The position numbers and the translations under genes are program-made. From contig CM055871.1 in NCBI GenBank assembly GCA_029582165.1, positions 28,416,802-28,480,801 of the forward strand: a stretch of DNA of 64,000 nucleotides. The letters are read 5' to 3'. This stretch comes from Portulaca oleracea (Eukaryota; Streptophyta; Magnoliopsida; Caryophyllales; Portulacaceae). The notes under the pieces are model-generated. The model had not been told where the DNA came from, ran no database searches, and saw nothing but the letters and a program-made list of their open reading frames with translations. Position 1 is the stretch's first letter. Each line of letters opens with the position of its first letter. Positions 11,452 through 23,935 of this stretch are shown here, piece after piece.

Positions 11452-12232
11452 TGAAATAACCCTAGAGGGGGGTGAATAGGGTTTTATAAACTTTTCTGCA
11501 CTTAATTAAATCACAAGAACGATAGTATTCTAAATATAACTGAATAGTACTTCTTTGTTTAATTGAATGAGAGGAAAATAGAGGAGTAAGGAGATCGAAA
11601 TACTCCGCATCAACAGGACAATGAGGTCCTTGATGCTGCTAACAAAAGCAGAACTTGTAACTCAGTTATGCTGGATGACCTCACCAAGAAATTTGTGAGA
11701 GTAAGGGTCACTAAAGACAAAGACTCTCTTTCTTTAGCTACTTAGAAGGTAATGACCTCACCAAAAAACTTTACTGGTTACAAAACTCGCCACTAATACT
11801 CTAGTGGTTACACTCAGAATTTTCTCACTAAAATTCCTACACTTCAATTTTCTCTTGCTTGGAAATCGTTGGTTGCTGAGGAGGATGGGCAGTTGTATTT
11901 ATACACTGAAGATATCAATGTTAATGATTCTCTTCTTCTGCCTTCATTTCCTGTTGATCTTTTCCTTTTTGGTGCTGATCCTCAATCTTCATAAATTTGG
12001 CAGTTGTTGTTTACCCTTTTCTATTCGGTTTCTACAAGGCAAGAGGATCCATTAGTGTCAATAATTAATATGTGACAGAATAAGTGAGATGGATATGATT
12101 TTCGAAAACAATCCCGATATTCTTCTCAATTTTGATCTTTCAACCAAAAGTTGTTACGGCGGGCTCTTATGATTCTTGAGGTCCTCAACGGAGGTGTCAT
12201 GGAGGGCCTCAGGGTTGTGTTGTGTTTCTACA
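11452..12232 (-). mobile_element. Solo LTR of a Ty1/copia element
   Basis: The 781-bp element begins TGAAATAACCC and ends TTTCTACA, flanked by direct ATTAT repeats (11447-11451 and 12233-12237). Its first 60 bp match the LTR at 38011 (CCCTAGAGGGG ... GTGAATAGGGTT), which adjoins an internal copia region in minus orientation, so this copy is also minus. There is no internal domain, consistent with LTR-LTR recombination. It inserted into the long gypsy LTR. Confidence 0.85.
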
Positions 12233-13763
12233 ATTATTATTATTATTTGTATTGATTCATGTACTAGTATGTGATTTATATTATATATGTATCATATGCA
12301 AATCATGTTAGGTTGTTGATTAGAATTATTGGTTGCAAATTAAGTTAAGTTTGTTGCAAATATGATGAGTTTATTTTCTTGAAATTGTATTAGGGTTAGT
12401 ATAGTTCTAGTTTATTTATTAATTGCTCATATATGAATAATATAGGGTGTTATTGGTAGAATATATATAGCGTTGGTGTTCATGTTAGTATATGTTATTT
12501 TACGCATGTTTTAGGGTTCGGTTAAAATATTAAATATGATTTCATGTGTTACAATTGAGTCGTGATGCATATGGTTAAGTTATTAATTAAGGTTGTGTTA
12601 GTTTGTTTCACAAATTTCATGTTCTTAAATAAACTTTAGAAGTATAGTTGTTTGTGAATTCTTGATTATTAAAGCGTTAGTAATTCATACTATGTTCAAA
12701 TGTTTGAAAACATGCTTATAACTTTTCCTTATGATTTTACAAGTTTTAATTGTGTTATGCTAAATAAAGAATTGAACTTTATATGTTAATCATGTACTAG
12801 ATTATTATTATGTGCTATGACGTGGTTAAGAATTTTATCATTTTTACTTAATTTAATTGGATTGTGATTAATGGTTTTGAGTTTCTTGCCGTGTCATGAT
12901 GTTGTGGAGTCGTGGATGACTAAAGGCTAGAGATTCCTTGGGTATTAGTTTCAAAGTTTAAAGAAAGAGTTAGTTAATCAAAGAATTGAACTTCGATTAA
13001 TTAGGTTCTAGCTTTAGTGAACCATGAAGTTTGGACCTTGGTTAGGTTAGATGGGTTAGGAAGAGTCCTTGACCTTAGCCCATCGTTGTGGGGCCCACGT
13101 TAGAGTCTTGGGCTCGGTTGGCTAGAATTATGGTCGGAATTACTGACTAAAAATGAACCGGGAACGGGACATATTCGGTGGGTTGTAATACAGAGACCAC
13201 CATAAATTGTACAGTCGTCTTTTGCCCAAACCGTTTGGGATGGAAGTCCCCTAAGATGTTAGCTTTCATAGAAAATTTTCAGATCGAGATTTCGAATTGT
13301 ATACATCAAGTTATGACCCAATTACTGGACCTAGATCAGAACTTGACCAGTTGGAGTGTAGGCTATGTTTGGGGACCTTAAAATGTGTTTTAGGTCTTGG
13401 AGTTTACATGAAAGTTTAGTAGATATCCTAAGGTTTCCAAAAAGTCTAGAATCAAAATCTTAGGATGTCAAGAAGTCAAGCTATGGCCTTTGCATTGCAT
13501 GTGATGTAATCTAAACTGTTTTTAATTATGCCAAAATGTTGATGTGTGAAATATGTTGTGAATTTCTTAATGTGTGTTATGTGAAAAATGTGTTGAGTAG
13601 CTTCAAGGTGTTAATTCATGAATGATGGGAACTTTATAGTGTTCCTAAAGGAGGGTTAGGTAGATGGTAGTTAATACTAACTCTGAGGGGCATGCTTTGA
13701 TTATAAAAAAAAGATTCTATTTTAGGCACGATCTAGACCACGTCGTTTTAATGAGCTCAAGTG

Positions 13764-15737
13764 TGTAACGCCCCGGAAATTCAAATATAGAAAAGTCAAA
13801 GTCAAACTAACGTTAACAGACAAAATTAGCGGAAGACTCATAATTCTTATGGGATGTCACTGCCGTATCCCCGAAGGAATATAAGGCGAGAAGGAAACTA
13901 CAACTGTCTGATAACGATAAAACAAACTAACAAACTCATACTTATAAAATAAACCTCAAACTAACTTCAAGTTTCTCATAAAAGAAAATCAAAAACGAAA
14001 ATTAACGATGACGTCCTCACTTCTAATTCCCATCCCCAGCATACAGATCTTCACCTGAAAACAAAACATTTCAAAAATGAGAGGGAAATCTCAATAATAT
14101 CTACCCCTAACGTTAAAAACAAGTTAAGTTCATTTCAATTCATTTGAGGGAGAGGGAACAAGTCAAATCATTTCACAAACCTTTGAACCCTTAACTGTTT
14201 TCCTCAACCCAACCAATTCATTTTATTATGCGGGCGGGATATCAAATCCCATAAGGTAACATCGCCTACCAAAGGCATCAAAGATCATCTATCCTATATC
14301 GGGGATGAAACCCTGATCTCCTGACACATAACCCATACAGGATACCAAATCCTGGTCTCAGGGTTATCGCCCGCAAAAATAATCGCCTACCAAAGGCATC
14401 AAACAATCGCCTACCAAAGGCATAAAAAAATCATCTATTCTATATCAGGGATGAAACCCTGATCTCCTGACACATAACCCATACAGGATACCAAATCCTG
14501 ATCTCAGGGTTATCGCCCGCAAAACAATCGCCTATCAAAGGCATCAAAGAGTAAACCCGCTTAATGTTTCACTTTGAATTATTAGTATCTTATGCAAAAC
14601 TCAACTCACAGCTCTCAAGTCAAACCCAACCCAGGTTATCAAACCAATAACAAAACTACTTATAAAAGACCATCTCAATTTCAATAACTCATAAAATCAA
14701 AGCACAAACAAATACAAACAGTTATCCAAAACAAATGATCACATTTCCACAAAAGTCCCCTTTCGGGATGCAATTCTCAAAACAGATTAGAAAACATTAA
14801 AATACATTTAAAGAGCATCCCGGTGGGGATTAGAGCATAGACATTACCTGGTTAACTTCACTTCACAGCTAAGACGAACACACTTGAGCTCACTAACGAC
14901 GCGAATTAGCTAGGACCTAAAATAAAAGTAATTATTCTAATCAAAACGCGCCCTTCGAAGTTAGTATTAACTACCTTCTACCTAACCCTCCCCTAGGAAC
15001 ACTATAGGTTCCTATCAATCATGGATCTATACTTTAAATTACCTAACACATTCCAAGTAATCACATAACAAGATCAAAACAACGTTTTCATTCAACAACA
15101 CTTTCATTAATAAGTAACATTGACAAAACAGATTACAGCATCCACATAAAAAGGGTCAAAACTTGACTTCCCGACATCCTATGGGTCTGGTTTTGGACTT
15201 TTCGAAAACCTCAGGATGTCTACTAAAACTCTTATGTTGACGACTAAGCCCAAAACTTCCAACTGGTCCAGTTCCGACAGGTTCTGGTAAAACGACTATA
15301 ACTCGAGCTATACAACTCAAAAGTCCGTTTCGCAAAATTCCTATGAAAGCTAACATCTAGGGGAACCTCTAGTCCAAAGGGTTCGATCAACAGACAACTA
15401 TACTAATCGTGGTGACCCAATCTTTAGACACTAACAAAACTGTCCCGATCCCGGTTCTTATTTAATTTATAATTTCGATTCTAACTTTCACCATTCGATC
15501 CCGGGTTCCTAACTTGGGCCTAAAACAGTGGCTAAGATCAAGTCCTCTACTCTAATCCAACCAAGGTCTAAACTTCATATTTTTGTAAAGCATGTTAGGG
15601 TCGTAAGTTTAATTATGAGTTGCAAATTTACGGGGATACGACAGTGACGCCCAAAGAGTTTGAGTCTTCCGCTAAATTTTGTCTGTTAACGTTAGTTGAC
15701 TTTGACTTTTCTATAATTAAATTTCCGGGGCGTTACA
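13764..15737 (-). mobile_element. Solo gypsy LTR with TSD AAGTG, nested in a related LTR
   Basis: Starts TGTAACGCCCCGG and ends CCGGGGCGTTACA, with 5-bp direct repeats AAGTG at 13759-13763 and 15738-15742. The complement aligns with the outer LTR across most of its length, so one family member inserted in inverted orientation into another. Unusually, the two ends are inverted copies of each other for about 120 bp (see finding). 14240-14560 carries minisatellite repeats. No coding sequence is present. Confidence 0.85.
14240..14560. repeat. Minisatellites inside the inner LTR
   Basis: A block of about 145 bp (ATCATCTAT...ATCGCCCGCAAAA) occurs at about 14284 and again at about 14429. It is interleaved with four short copies of AATCGCCTACCAAAGGCATC. 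Confidence 0.9.
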
Positions 15738-16179
15738 AAGTGTGTCCGTTAAAGTAAAGTAAAGCGAAGTGAAGTGAAGTGAAGTGAAGATATCCATGTA
15801 ATGTCTATGCCCTAATCCCCACTGGGATGCACTTTAAGTATTTTGTTGATTTCTAATATGTTTTGGAATTTGCATCTGGAAGGGGACTTTATGTTGAAAA
15901 TTAGACCGTCTGTTTTGATTATTATTTGTGGTTTTTAATTTATGAGTTGAGGAATTTGAGATGGTCTTTTATAAGTGGTTTTGTTACTGGTTTTGACAAC
16001 CTTTGATAACCTGGGTTGGGTTTGTATTGAGAACCGTGAACTCGAAATTCATAAGATACTAATAATTCAAAGTGAAACATTAAGCGGGTTTCGGGGGATA
16101 ACCCAGAGACTAGGATGTGGTATCCTGTAGGTTTATGGACCAATAAATCAGGGTTACCTTCCCTGACATAGGATAGATA

Positions 16180-16430
16180 TTGATTAATGCTTGTGATAGG
16201 TGAACGATTAATGTTTGTGGTAGACGAATGATTAATGCCTATAGTAGGCAAATGATTGATTTATGGACTGTGGTAGGGAAATGGTTAATGCTTATGTCAG
16301 GCGAATGATTGATGTCTATGGTAGGCGAATGATTAATGCATGTGGTAGTCGGATGATTAATGCCTGTAGTGGGTGGAGATGTGGTATCTCGAATGTTTTG
16401 ATTAATAACTGTGGTAGGCGAAGGATCTAT
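16180..16430. repeat. Minisatellite of about 27 bp in the outer LTR
   Basis: Roughly eight degenerate copies of GGTAGGCGAATGATTAATG. The complement of this core is the same sequence as the AATCGCCTACC minisatellite of the inner LTR, which confirms family identity. Confidence 0.85.
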
Positions 16431-16979
16431 GTTCTATTGTTCAGTTACTTTAAGGGATGTGGTATCCCGCCCGCATAATAAAACATGAATTGACTTTCGT
16501 TAGGGGAAAGAAATTTATAATTAAAAGAAAAAAGGGTCAAAGGGTTATGAAATGGTTTGACTTGTTCCCTCCTTCTCCTAAATGAATTGAAATGAACTTT
16601 AACTTATTTTGACAATAAGAGGTAGACATTATTGAGTTTCCCCCTCATGTATGTAAATGTTTTATTTTCAGGTGAAGATCTATATGTTGGGAACGGGTAT
16701 TAGAAGTGAGGCTTGACATGTTTAGAAGTTGTTATTTTCTGTTGCGTTTCAATTCAGAAAGACTCGAAGTTAGTGATGTTGAGTTATTTGATTTCAGGAT
16801 TTGAGGTTGTTTAGTTTGGTTTAAAGTTGTCGAACAGTTGTTAGTTTTCCCTTCTCGCCTTGTATCCCTTTGGGGATACGACAGTGATGCCCAATTAAAG
16901 AATGAGACTTCCGCTGTTAAAGTTAATCAACGTTAAGCTTTGACCGTTAAATTTATAATTGAATTTCCAAGACGTTACA

Positions 16980-17551
16980 GTGAGAAAAACGGAGCAGTTA
17001 ACAAGGTTAGTGGGCAAGGGAGGTTATTTTCCGTCCGCCTATCACGATATAATAGAGATTGGTTAACTAGTCACCACTCCCTTGGTCATTGTTGGTATAA
17101 TAATCTCACATAAGTATAAAGGTCAGGGATATTGTTGTCTAATAGGAAATATCGGTATATTACAATCCAATACCCCTAAAGGTCGGTATATTGTCATTCA
17201 ATATCCCTATTATTTTTCATTTTTTTATTTATATTACAAATATGTTTTTCTTTCTTTGTTTAATGTTTGGTTGAAGGAGTGATATGAAATTTTCTAGAGT
17301 TTTCATTATTTTATTTTGTCAATCATATTTTAGAAATGTTGCATAAATAAAAGTTATTTGTATTAAAGAATTCAATAATATTCATCATCTAAAATTGACA
17401 AAAACATTTGCAATTATGTGTTTCTTGGAATTTTCATTTTCATTTTATTTGTAGTATATATTCTATTCGTTGTTGCTTTGTCCAATTCTCCTCATTATTC
17501 GTGTTTTTCTTAGAGTTGTATCAAATGTTACCATCACTTTTCTTTTTGTTG
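16980..17551. other. Intergenic, nothing recognised
   Basis: AT-rich, with a short internal repeat around AGGTCGGTATATTACAATCC / AGGTCGGTATATTGTCATTC (17110-17200). I see no supportable gene. Confidence 0.5.
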
Positions 17552-17559
17552 CCTATGTG

Positions 17560-18023
17560 TAGACCTGTAAATACGAGTTATGTGTATTTCGGGTTCGGGT
17601 AAATACAGACGGTGTATTCCGGTTTTGGGCCAACCCAACGGGTTATGATTACGACATTTTTCCGCATTTTCTTTTAAAAAATTTGTCTTTAAATATTACT
17701 TTTGGTACAATATATATAATAAAATATGATTATCTTCTAGTACCGATAGATTATTGCAAATACTTCAACTTAAATTAGAGAAATAACATATGAATGAATT
17801 GCAGTTATAGTTTAATAGTCATGAATTCCAACGAAAAGTCACAAATTCTAATAGATTTGAACGTATAAAATAAAATTTTTATGTCAAACGGGCGGGTCAA
17901 GTTTGACCCGCTAATTTGCGGGTTTTCCGGGTTTGGTATAATTTGGGTTCGGGTCGAGAAAATCATGTTTAAAACCCATAATTTTCGGCCGGGTTCGAGT
18001 CGGGTCAAAGATTGCCAGGTCTA
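17560..18023. mobile_element. hAT-type non-autonomous element (MITE)
   Basis: Ends TAGACCTG and CAGGTCTA are perfect 8-bp inverted repeats. They are flanked by 8-bp target duplications CCTATGTG (17552-17559) and CCTTTGTG (18024-18031) that differ at one base. The 8-bp TSD and TAG...CTA ends are hAT hallmarks. At 464 bp it has no transposase, so it would need a hAT transposase supplied in trans. Confidence 0.85.
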
Positions 18024-18031
18024 CCTTTGTG

Positions 18032-19903
18032 TGTCATTACAATGATTGTATTGTAATAAAGTGGTAATTATTCCTTATTGACATTGTAAATCTCATATGG
18101 ATTCATCTTCATATATGCTTTTGTATCGTTTTATTATATAAACTGTACTCCCTATCAAATTGAATGTATTTTTTTTATTTTTTTAAAAACAATAAAAAAA
18201 GTGTTTACAACATACATGATTACTTATATATATATATATATATATATATATCCAAAAAGAGGCTCTAACTATATATACTATTCACACCTGGAGATAATTT
18301 TCTTACAATACACAAATAATTTCCTTATTATTTAGAAAATGTTTTCAATGCCAAACGCTTAGCAAAAAAAAAATGTTGCAAATTAAGCATCACTCTTTCA
18401 AACTCATTATTGAAGAAACTCAGGAAAAATATTAATATACTTGAAATTAAATCGAATGACGACAAAGAAGACATAATAAACCATGCAGCGTATGGGCACA
18501 AAGACTCGTTACTATTATAAACAAAGCAATCAACAAGACAAACTATCAATGTGACACTGACACACCCTATTTCATCGCTAAAAGAGTAAAGAAAAATTTA
18601 AAAAAATGGTCAAATTTGCTATGATTGATGGCAACACCTTTACAACTAGCAAAAAGTCCTTCTTTGCCCAGTACAGCGCAATTTACCAACCATTTTTTTA
18701 GGGAAGTACAATTTCAACCAAACACTTATGAGAACTTTCCCAAGATTTAAGGATGTAAACGGAACACTATAAATTATATAGTTTCAAAAAAAAAATTCCT
18801 AGTAGATACTTTAAAATAGAAATTTTTTAAAAAAAATATCTTATAAAATTCTTACCAAATGCTTTCTAAAGTAAAAGAAATGCCGTAGTCTCCTGAAAAA
18901 TCTAGTCCTCAACAAAGCTTACAGGCTGCTTCTGCTTTCGGTGGGATAGCATTAGCGATAGCACCACCCCTTGTATTTTTTTGGCCAACAATGGCGTGGG
19001 TTCAACTAGTCAACCCAACTCTTTCTCCCAAGCACTCCAAAGATTGCACACTATCTAACTTTTGCCATGATTTGGTCTTTCTCATCCTATAACTTTCAAA
19101 CCAACCTACGCTGTCCAGCTTCGACAGTGTTCCTTTCTTGATTGAAAGCTTTAAATTGTAGCTTTTTTAAACAACCGCCAAATGTTTCGCTTTTTTTTTT
19201 TTTCCTTTTCGGCTCTTTTCTTTGCCTTTTGAGAGTGTGGTTTTACTTTTACAGTTTTACTACCTTGGTTTACCTGAACTTGCCTCTTTGTCACAGACGG
19301 TGTTGCCTAAACTAAAAGAATTCATCCGCTGTGGATGTTTTAACAGGAGCAATATGCTATTTTTACAGAATTGTGGGAATTTTTCTTCTTCTTTTTCTTT
19401 TTTTTTTAATTTTTATTTTTTTTGCCTTTTAACACATTCAAACGTTACATATAGTTTCATGATCAACCAATATGTTATACAGGGTAAGAAATAAAAAAAT
19501 AAAAGTAGCTCAAGACCCAAAAGAAAGGCTGAAAAACATGTACAAGCAGGTAAGGTGAATTAGCCATTACTAAGAATAAGAATAGCAAATATGTATTTAT
19601 ACAGATAGCAAATAGCAAATAGCAAATAGCAAATAGATGGGGAAGAGACAGGGCTAACTCCTTTTCATCATTCCTTTTCTTGTAAACAGTAAGACTGCCC
19701 AGTCAAGTGTAAAACCAAAATGGGTGGTCAATTTCTTGTCTAAATGTTCCAAAAAGCAAAGGCCCTTCCTTCTTCTCTCTATACTAGCCATAATTCATAT
19801 TTGATAACAGCATCACATATCCCTGTACTTTGTGTGTGCTAAAAACTCCCCCCTCTCAAAAATCCAAAAAACGTGTGACTCTCATTCCTGCTCAGCATCA
19901 CAT
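18032..19903. other. Intergenic and downstream flank of the LOG gene
   Basis: Contains a (TA)n tract at about 18229-18252, poly-T/A runs, and four to five copies of AGCAAAT at 19603-19636. The segment from about 19550 to 19903 is the likely 3' UTR and terminator region of LOG. No other ORF looks coding. Confidence 0.5.
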
Positions 19904-22900
19904 TCATGTTGGTACACCAGGTTCTGGAGCATAGTTAGGCCTCTCCATCTCCTCCCAGATCAGCTTCGACGACACCTCATCAATCTCCGGGACATACTCC
20001 TGTTCCCAACCACAAATAATATTGGTATTAGAAAACATTCATGGTGCATTTGGGTATTTCCCGGGATAGTCTTTCCCAGGAAAAACTTTCCTGAAAAAGA
20101 CTTTCCCTAACCCTCCCTGGAGAAACTTTTTACTGAATTTGTGAGAGAAAAAATGGATCCCACATTAAAACTTTCCTATATATTTTGCAAAACCAAACAT
20201 GGGAACATTTCTTAACCAAACACCCCCTCAATCACAAAGGAAATACATGACTTCTAGCTTGGGTCATTGAGTGGAGACCTTTGCTTGAGCTATATTTTAT
20301 ATCTATCCCGAGACAATGTGTCAACATAGGCAAAAAAAAAAAAAGAAAAAGGAAAAAGTTAAGCCTTGTTTAGGTCATTCAGGAAGAGAAATTGCACTAC
20401 TGAACATGTTCGTTTCGGTTGGTCTTAGTTCTAACCGCAATTAAGTGAGAATACCCATATGTTTGGTTTGGGACCATATCTTGAAATATTTTTTAATATG
20501 CTGTACGTCACATATTTGTGTACCCCCACTAACAGACAGAAGAACCAGGTTTTATCTTTTTCCAAATAGGGTTGAGTACGTTTCATCAATAAAGTTTCAT
20601 ACTCTTATTATTGAACATTCATTAATTTACCTCAAGGTTTCTAAACAATTCCTTGGCTGTTGGGGCCGACACGATGATACGACGGGCAGTTGGAGAGATA
20701 AAGCCTTCATCAACGGCCTTATCGATAAAAGACAATAAGGAATTGTAGTACCCATCCACATTCAACAGACCCACCTGCATAAACAAATAATATTACCCAC
20801 AAACTTTAGTCAAACACATGAATATAAACTATGTCTTAATCATGTTTAGGACGCCATCAGTGCCCACATATGAAGATTAACATATGCTTTTTGGTGAAAG
20901 AAATTATAACCTAAAATAATTTCAACTTAAAATGTTGTATAAAAGATCTGATTCCAAATAAAGATACACCTGAGACAGAGCTTTAAAACTATAATGCAAA
21001 AATGAGTGAAACCAGAACACCATATTTTTTGGATGTTTCCATGTGAACTCAATCAAGGAACCACATGAAATTGACAATTATTTATCATCATCAAATCTCT
21101 CTATTGGGGAATTATTGAATGAAATCTTCTTAGCTGAGTTTTTCATTTTTTTAAATAAAAAAACTGATCAAAGTAATTATGTTAAAAACAACAGTCAGCC
21201 ACGCAGTCGGCAGATCGCATGGCAAGAGCTAGAGGATGTTGAAAACACACTGACGACAGCCGGCAATGATCATTCAAAACACAACCACTTTAAAGAAAGC
21301 TTTGGTCAAAAAGGATGGAAGAAAGGAATCATTCCTTAATGGAAAGCTGAGATTCCAACCGTCTTAATCCATTACACATTTGCTTGGAAAAAATTGGCTA
21401 CGTAGGCAAAACATAATTAGCTTTTTTCTTCTTTTGAATACTAAAAAAATAAAGCTACTCCACATACGGAAACATTATTAGAATACAGGAATATATGCAT
21501 ACTGGTTTACGGTGTATTCCTAGCTGCGCAAATGTGATGACCTCAAGGAGTTCTTCAAGAGTCCCATATCCCCCTGGTGTCAAAAACAATCAAGAAATAT
21601 TTGATATGTGATTACTTATTTTTTATTCCTAATCGCACAGCATTAGATAATAAGAATTATTTACCAGGTAATGCAATGAATGCATCAGCTTGTCGAGCCA
21701 TCTCAGCTTTCCTTTGGTGCATGCTCGAAACAGTTTTCACTTCCCCAACAGTTTCACCAGTAATCTGCATCGACAAGATTTTTTTTTTCTTTTGTCAAGG
21801 GTTTGTCAAATCTCAAATGGATTAAAACCAAAATTTCAGGTTGTTTCTAAAAGTTGACATTATATGTTTATGCAAAATCTGTAAACTACAGTGATTCTCG
21901 CACACTACTTTTAGCTATAGCTAGACCACTAATGTGTGAACCAACTTGTTCGTTCTGTGTCTCACAATAGTCAGTATTATGTTATTGAGAGTGAATAATG
22001 AACAAAGATGAGTAAACAATTATATTATTAAGAGTGAACAATAACCATATTTGAAGCATGCGCTTCAAGAATATATAATAAATTGCATTCTGGATCACAA
22101 AAACGTGGGTCCCGTACCCTAAGGGATAGAATTGGAGAAGACAGACAAACATTCAGCTGTCTGAATGGTTTGACTAACAAGGAGGAGAAAACACGGGTTG
22201 CTTTCTTAGCCTGCTTTAATTTAGACGTCATCCAAAGATAACAACGCAACACATGTATAGAATATGAAATAAACACGGCCTTTTTCTTTTGTTTTTTCTC
22301 TGATAATGACAATTGCAAGTCAGCAAAACCAACTTGAAAAAAGCAGCCACTCTTAGAAACCAGGAAAAACCAGTCCCTGACCCTCGTAAAGTGGTAATGG
22401 TATCAGAATCATATTCTTACCTCTTTGGAAACAAGACTCTTCGGAATAACCCTGCAAAATTCAGTCATAATCACAATGAAAACACAAACTAGTCAGTTTA
22501 ATTGCAGATCAAACTTCAACATCAGTATGCTTTGAATAGCTTTTTCCATCAAATTCAAATACGTACTAAATTCATACATATATACACGGATCAGAGAACT
22601 AGTGTGAAACAAATGTCAGCATGTCTAGCTGATTAAGACATTAAGATGATACCAATGCTAGATTCATTGCTCAAGTAGAAGTCAAAGACACTGAATAGCA
22701 TGTCTTTTAACAAAAAAGAACAAGAATCAACCAACAATATTAAGGTATACGTCGGTCTTTTCACTTTCTATCCTACCAAACCACCTATCTACAGGGAGCA
22801 TATAGTAGCACATTCAAATATTTTCGAGATGCTGTGTGCTATTACAGATAATGGTCTATTTGTTTTCTCACTCATTACATCTAAATTTACTAGTATCATC

Positions 22901-23891
22901 CACAAGGATCAATTGACATATATGCCAACAGTAGGAACTTTTAGATTTATTTTTATTTTTTTTGGCTTTCTTTCCTTATATTCTAATCTTTTTTCTCTGC
23001 ATATATAATGTAGAACACTCTGCACATTCATGGGAAAGGCGGTACTTTTGGTTCGAGGTAAAAGCTTGCACAAAACATTCCTGACAAAATAACATAAATT
23101 CCAGCAAAGGGCTTATTGGGTAGGTAGAAGGGGGTGATGGTGAAAGTGAAAATTAGACCATGAGATTCACATATTCACAGAATGAAAAACCTTATTATAT
23201 GAGAAAGGGAATAAAAATTTAGGGAGGGGGGGAAAAGGCCACTAAAGGAGTCATACACCATTTGACAAGTGTCCCTTGCAGGGTGAAAAGTTATTCTCCT
23301 CCCAAAACTTTTTTCATGTCTTGATGTCTAAAGAAACAAGTAGTTACTCTAAATAACCTGACATGGGCAAAAACCAAAATGGATTCAACTTTCCTAACTC
23401 ATCAAATGAAAAGGTGGTTCACAAAAACCAAAAATGTTACAGAAAAGATCAACCCAAAACTTTTAGTAGCCATACAGTGCCTGATAAATTAAGCACTGCC
23501 TTTTTTATGCTTAGACTAGACTAGATGGCTCCTTGTTCAAACTTCTCTTTTGTAGTCAACCTTTGTGGGTTTACTTTGTCTTCCCGTAATATAACAATCC
23601 ACACTAAAGAATGTTTGAGCTCATGAACACGAAATAAGGAGAAAATGGTGAAAAATACAGTAGTTATACACTTTTAATCAGAGAGGTAGGAAGCAAAGAA
23701 GACACCATATATAATATACCTAAATGAGTGATGTCTAACCACTTAATTGTGGAGGGGTAGTAGGCTAATAATGGAGGGACAATGCAATGATGTTGCTGGT
23801 TTTTGGAAGACTAATCTTCAGTCTTTAATGGGTTGACATCCAATGTAAATTCAGTAAAAATAAAAGAAGATAAGACATAGAAACACTAGCT

Positions 23892-23935
<44 letters not shown>

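Larger units (their letters stand above)
10690..16979 (+). mobile_element. Long gypsy LTR with two nested solo LTRs
   Basis: The right end GACGTTACA (to 16979) matches the GGCGTTACA ends of the other gypsy LTRs here. 12990-13760 and 15740-16979 align with the complement of the inner LTR at 13764-15737; examples are 'AGGGTTAGGTAGAAGGTAGTTAATACTAAC' type blocks and 'GGGGATACGACAGTGAYGCCC'. A TATA-like GGGTATAAATACCC at about 10861 followed by a CT/CCACC-rich leader at 10920-11240 looks like an LTR promoter and transcript start. Removing the nested elements leaves about 3.5 kb, near the length of the intact Tekay LTRs at 42730 and 52810. No primer-binding site follows 16979, so it is a solo or truncated LTR. 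The left boundary is approximate. Confidence 0.6.

Noticed and set aside
14240..14560. Regularly spaced short repeats that might suggest a CRISPR-like array
   Set aside because: Minisatellite within a plant LTR; irregular spacing, repeated spacers, eukaryotic context.
18328..18549. 73-codon minus frame with a hydrophobic stretch
   Set aside because: AT-rich intergenic DNA, no splice partners, no recognisable motif.
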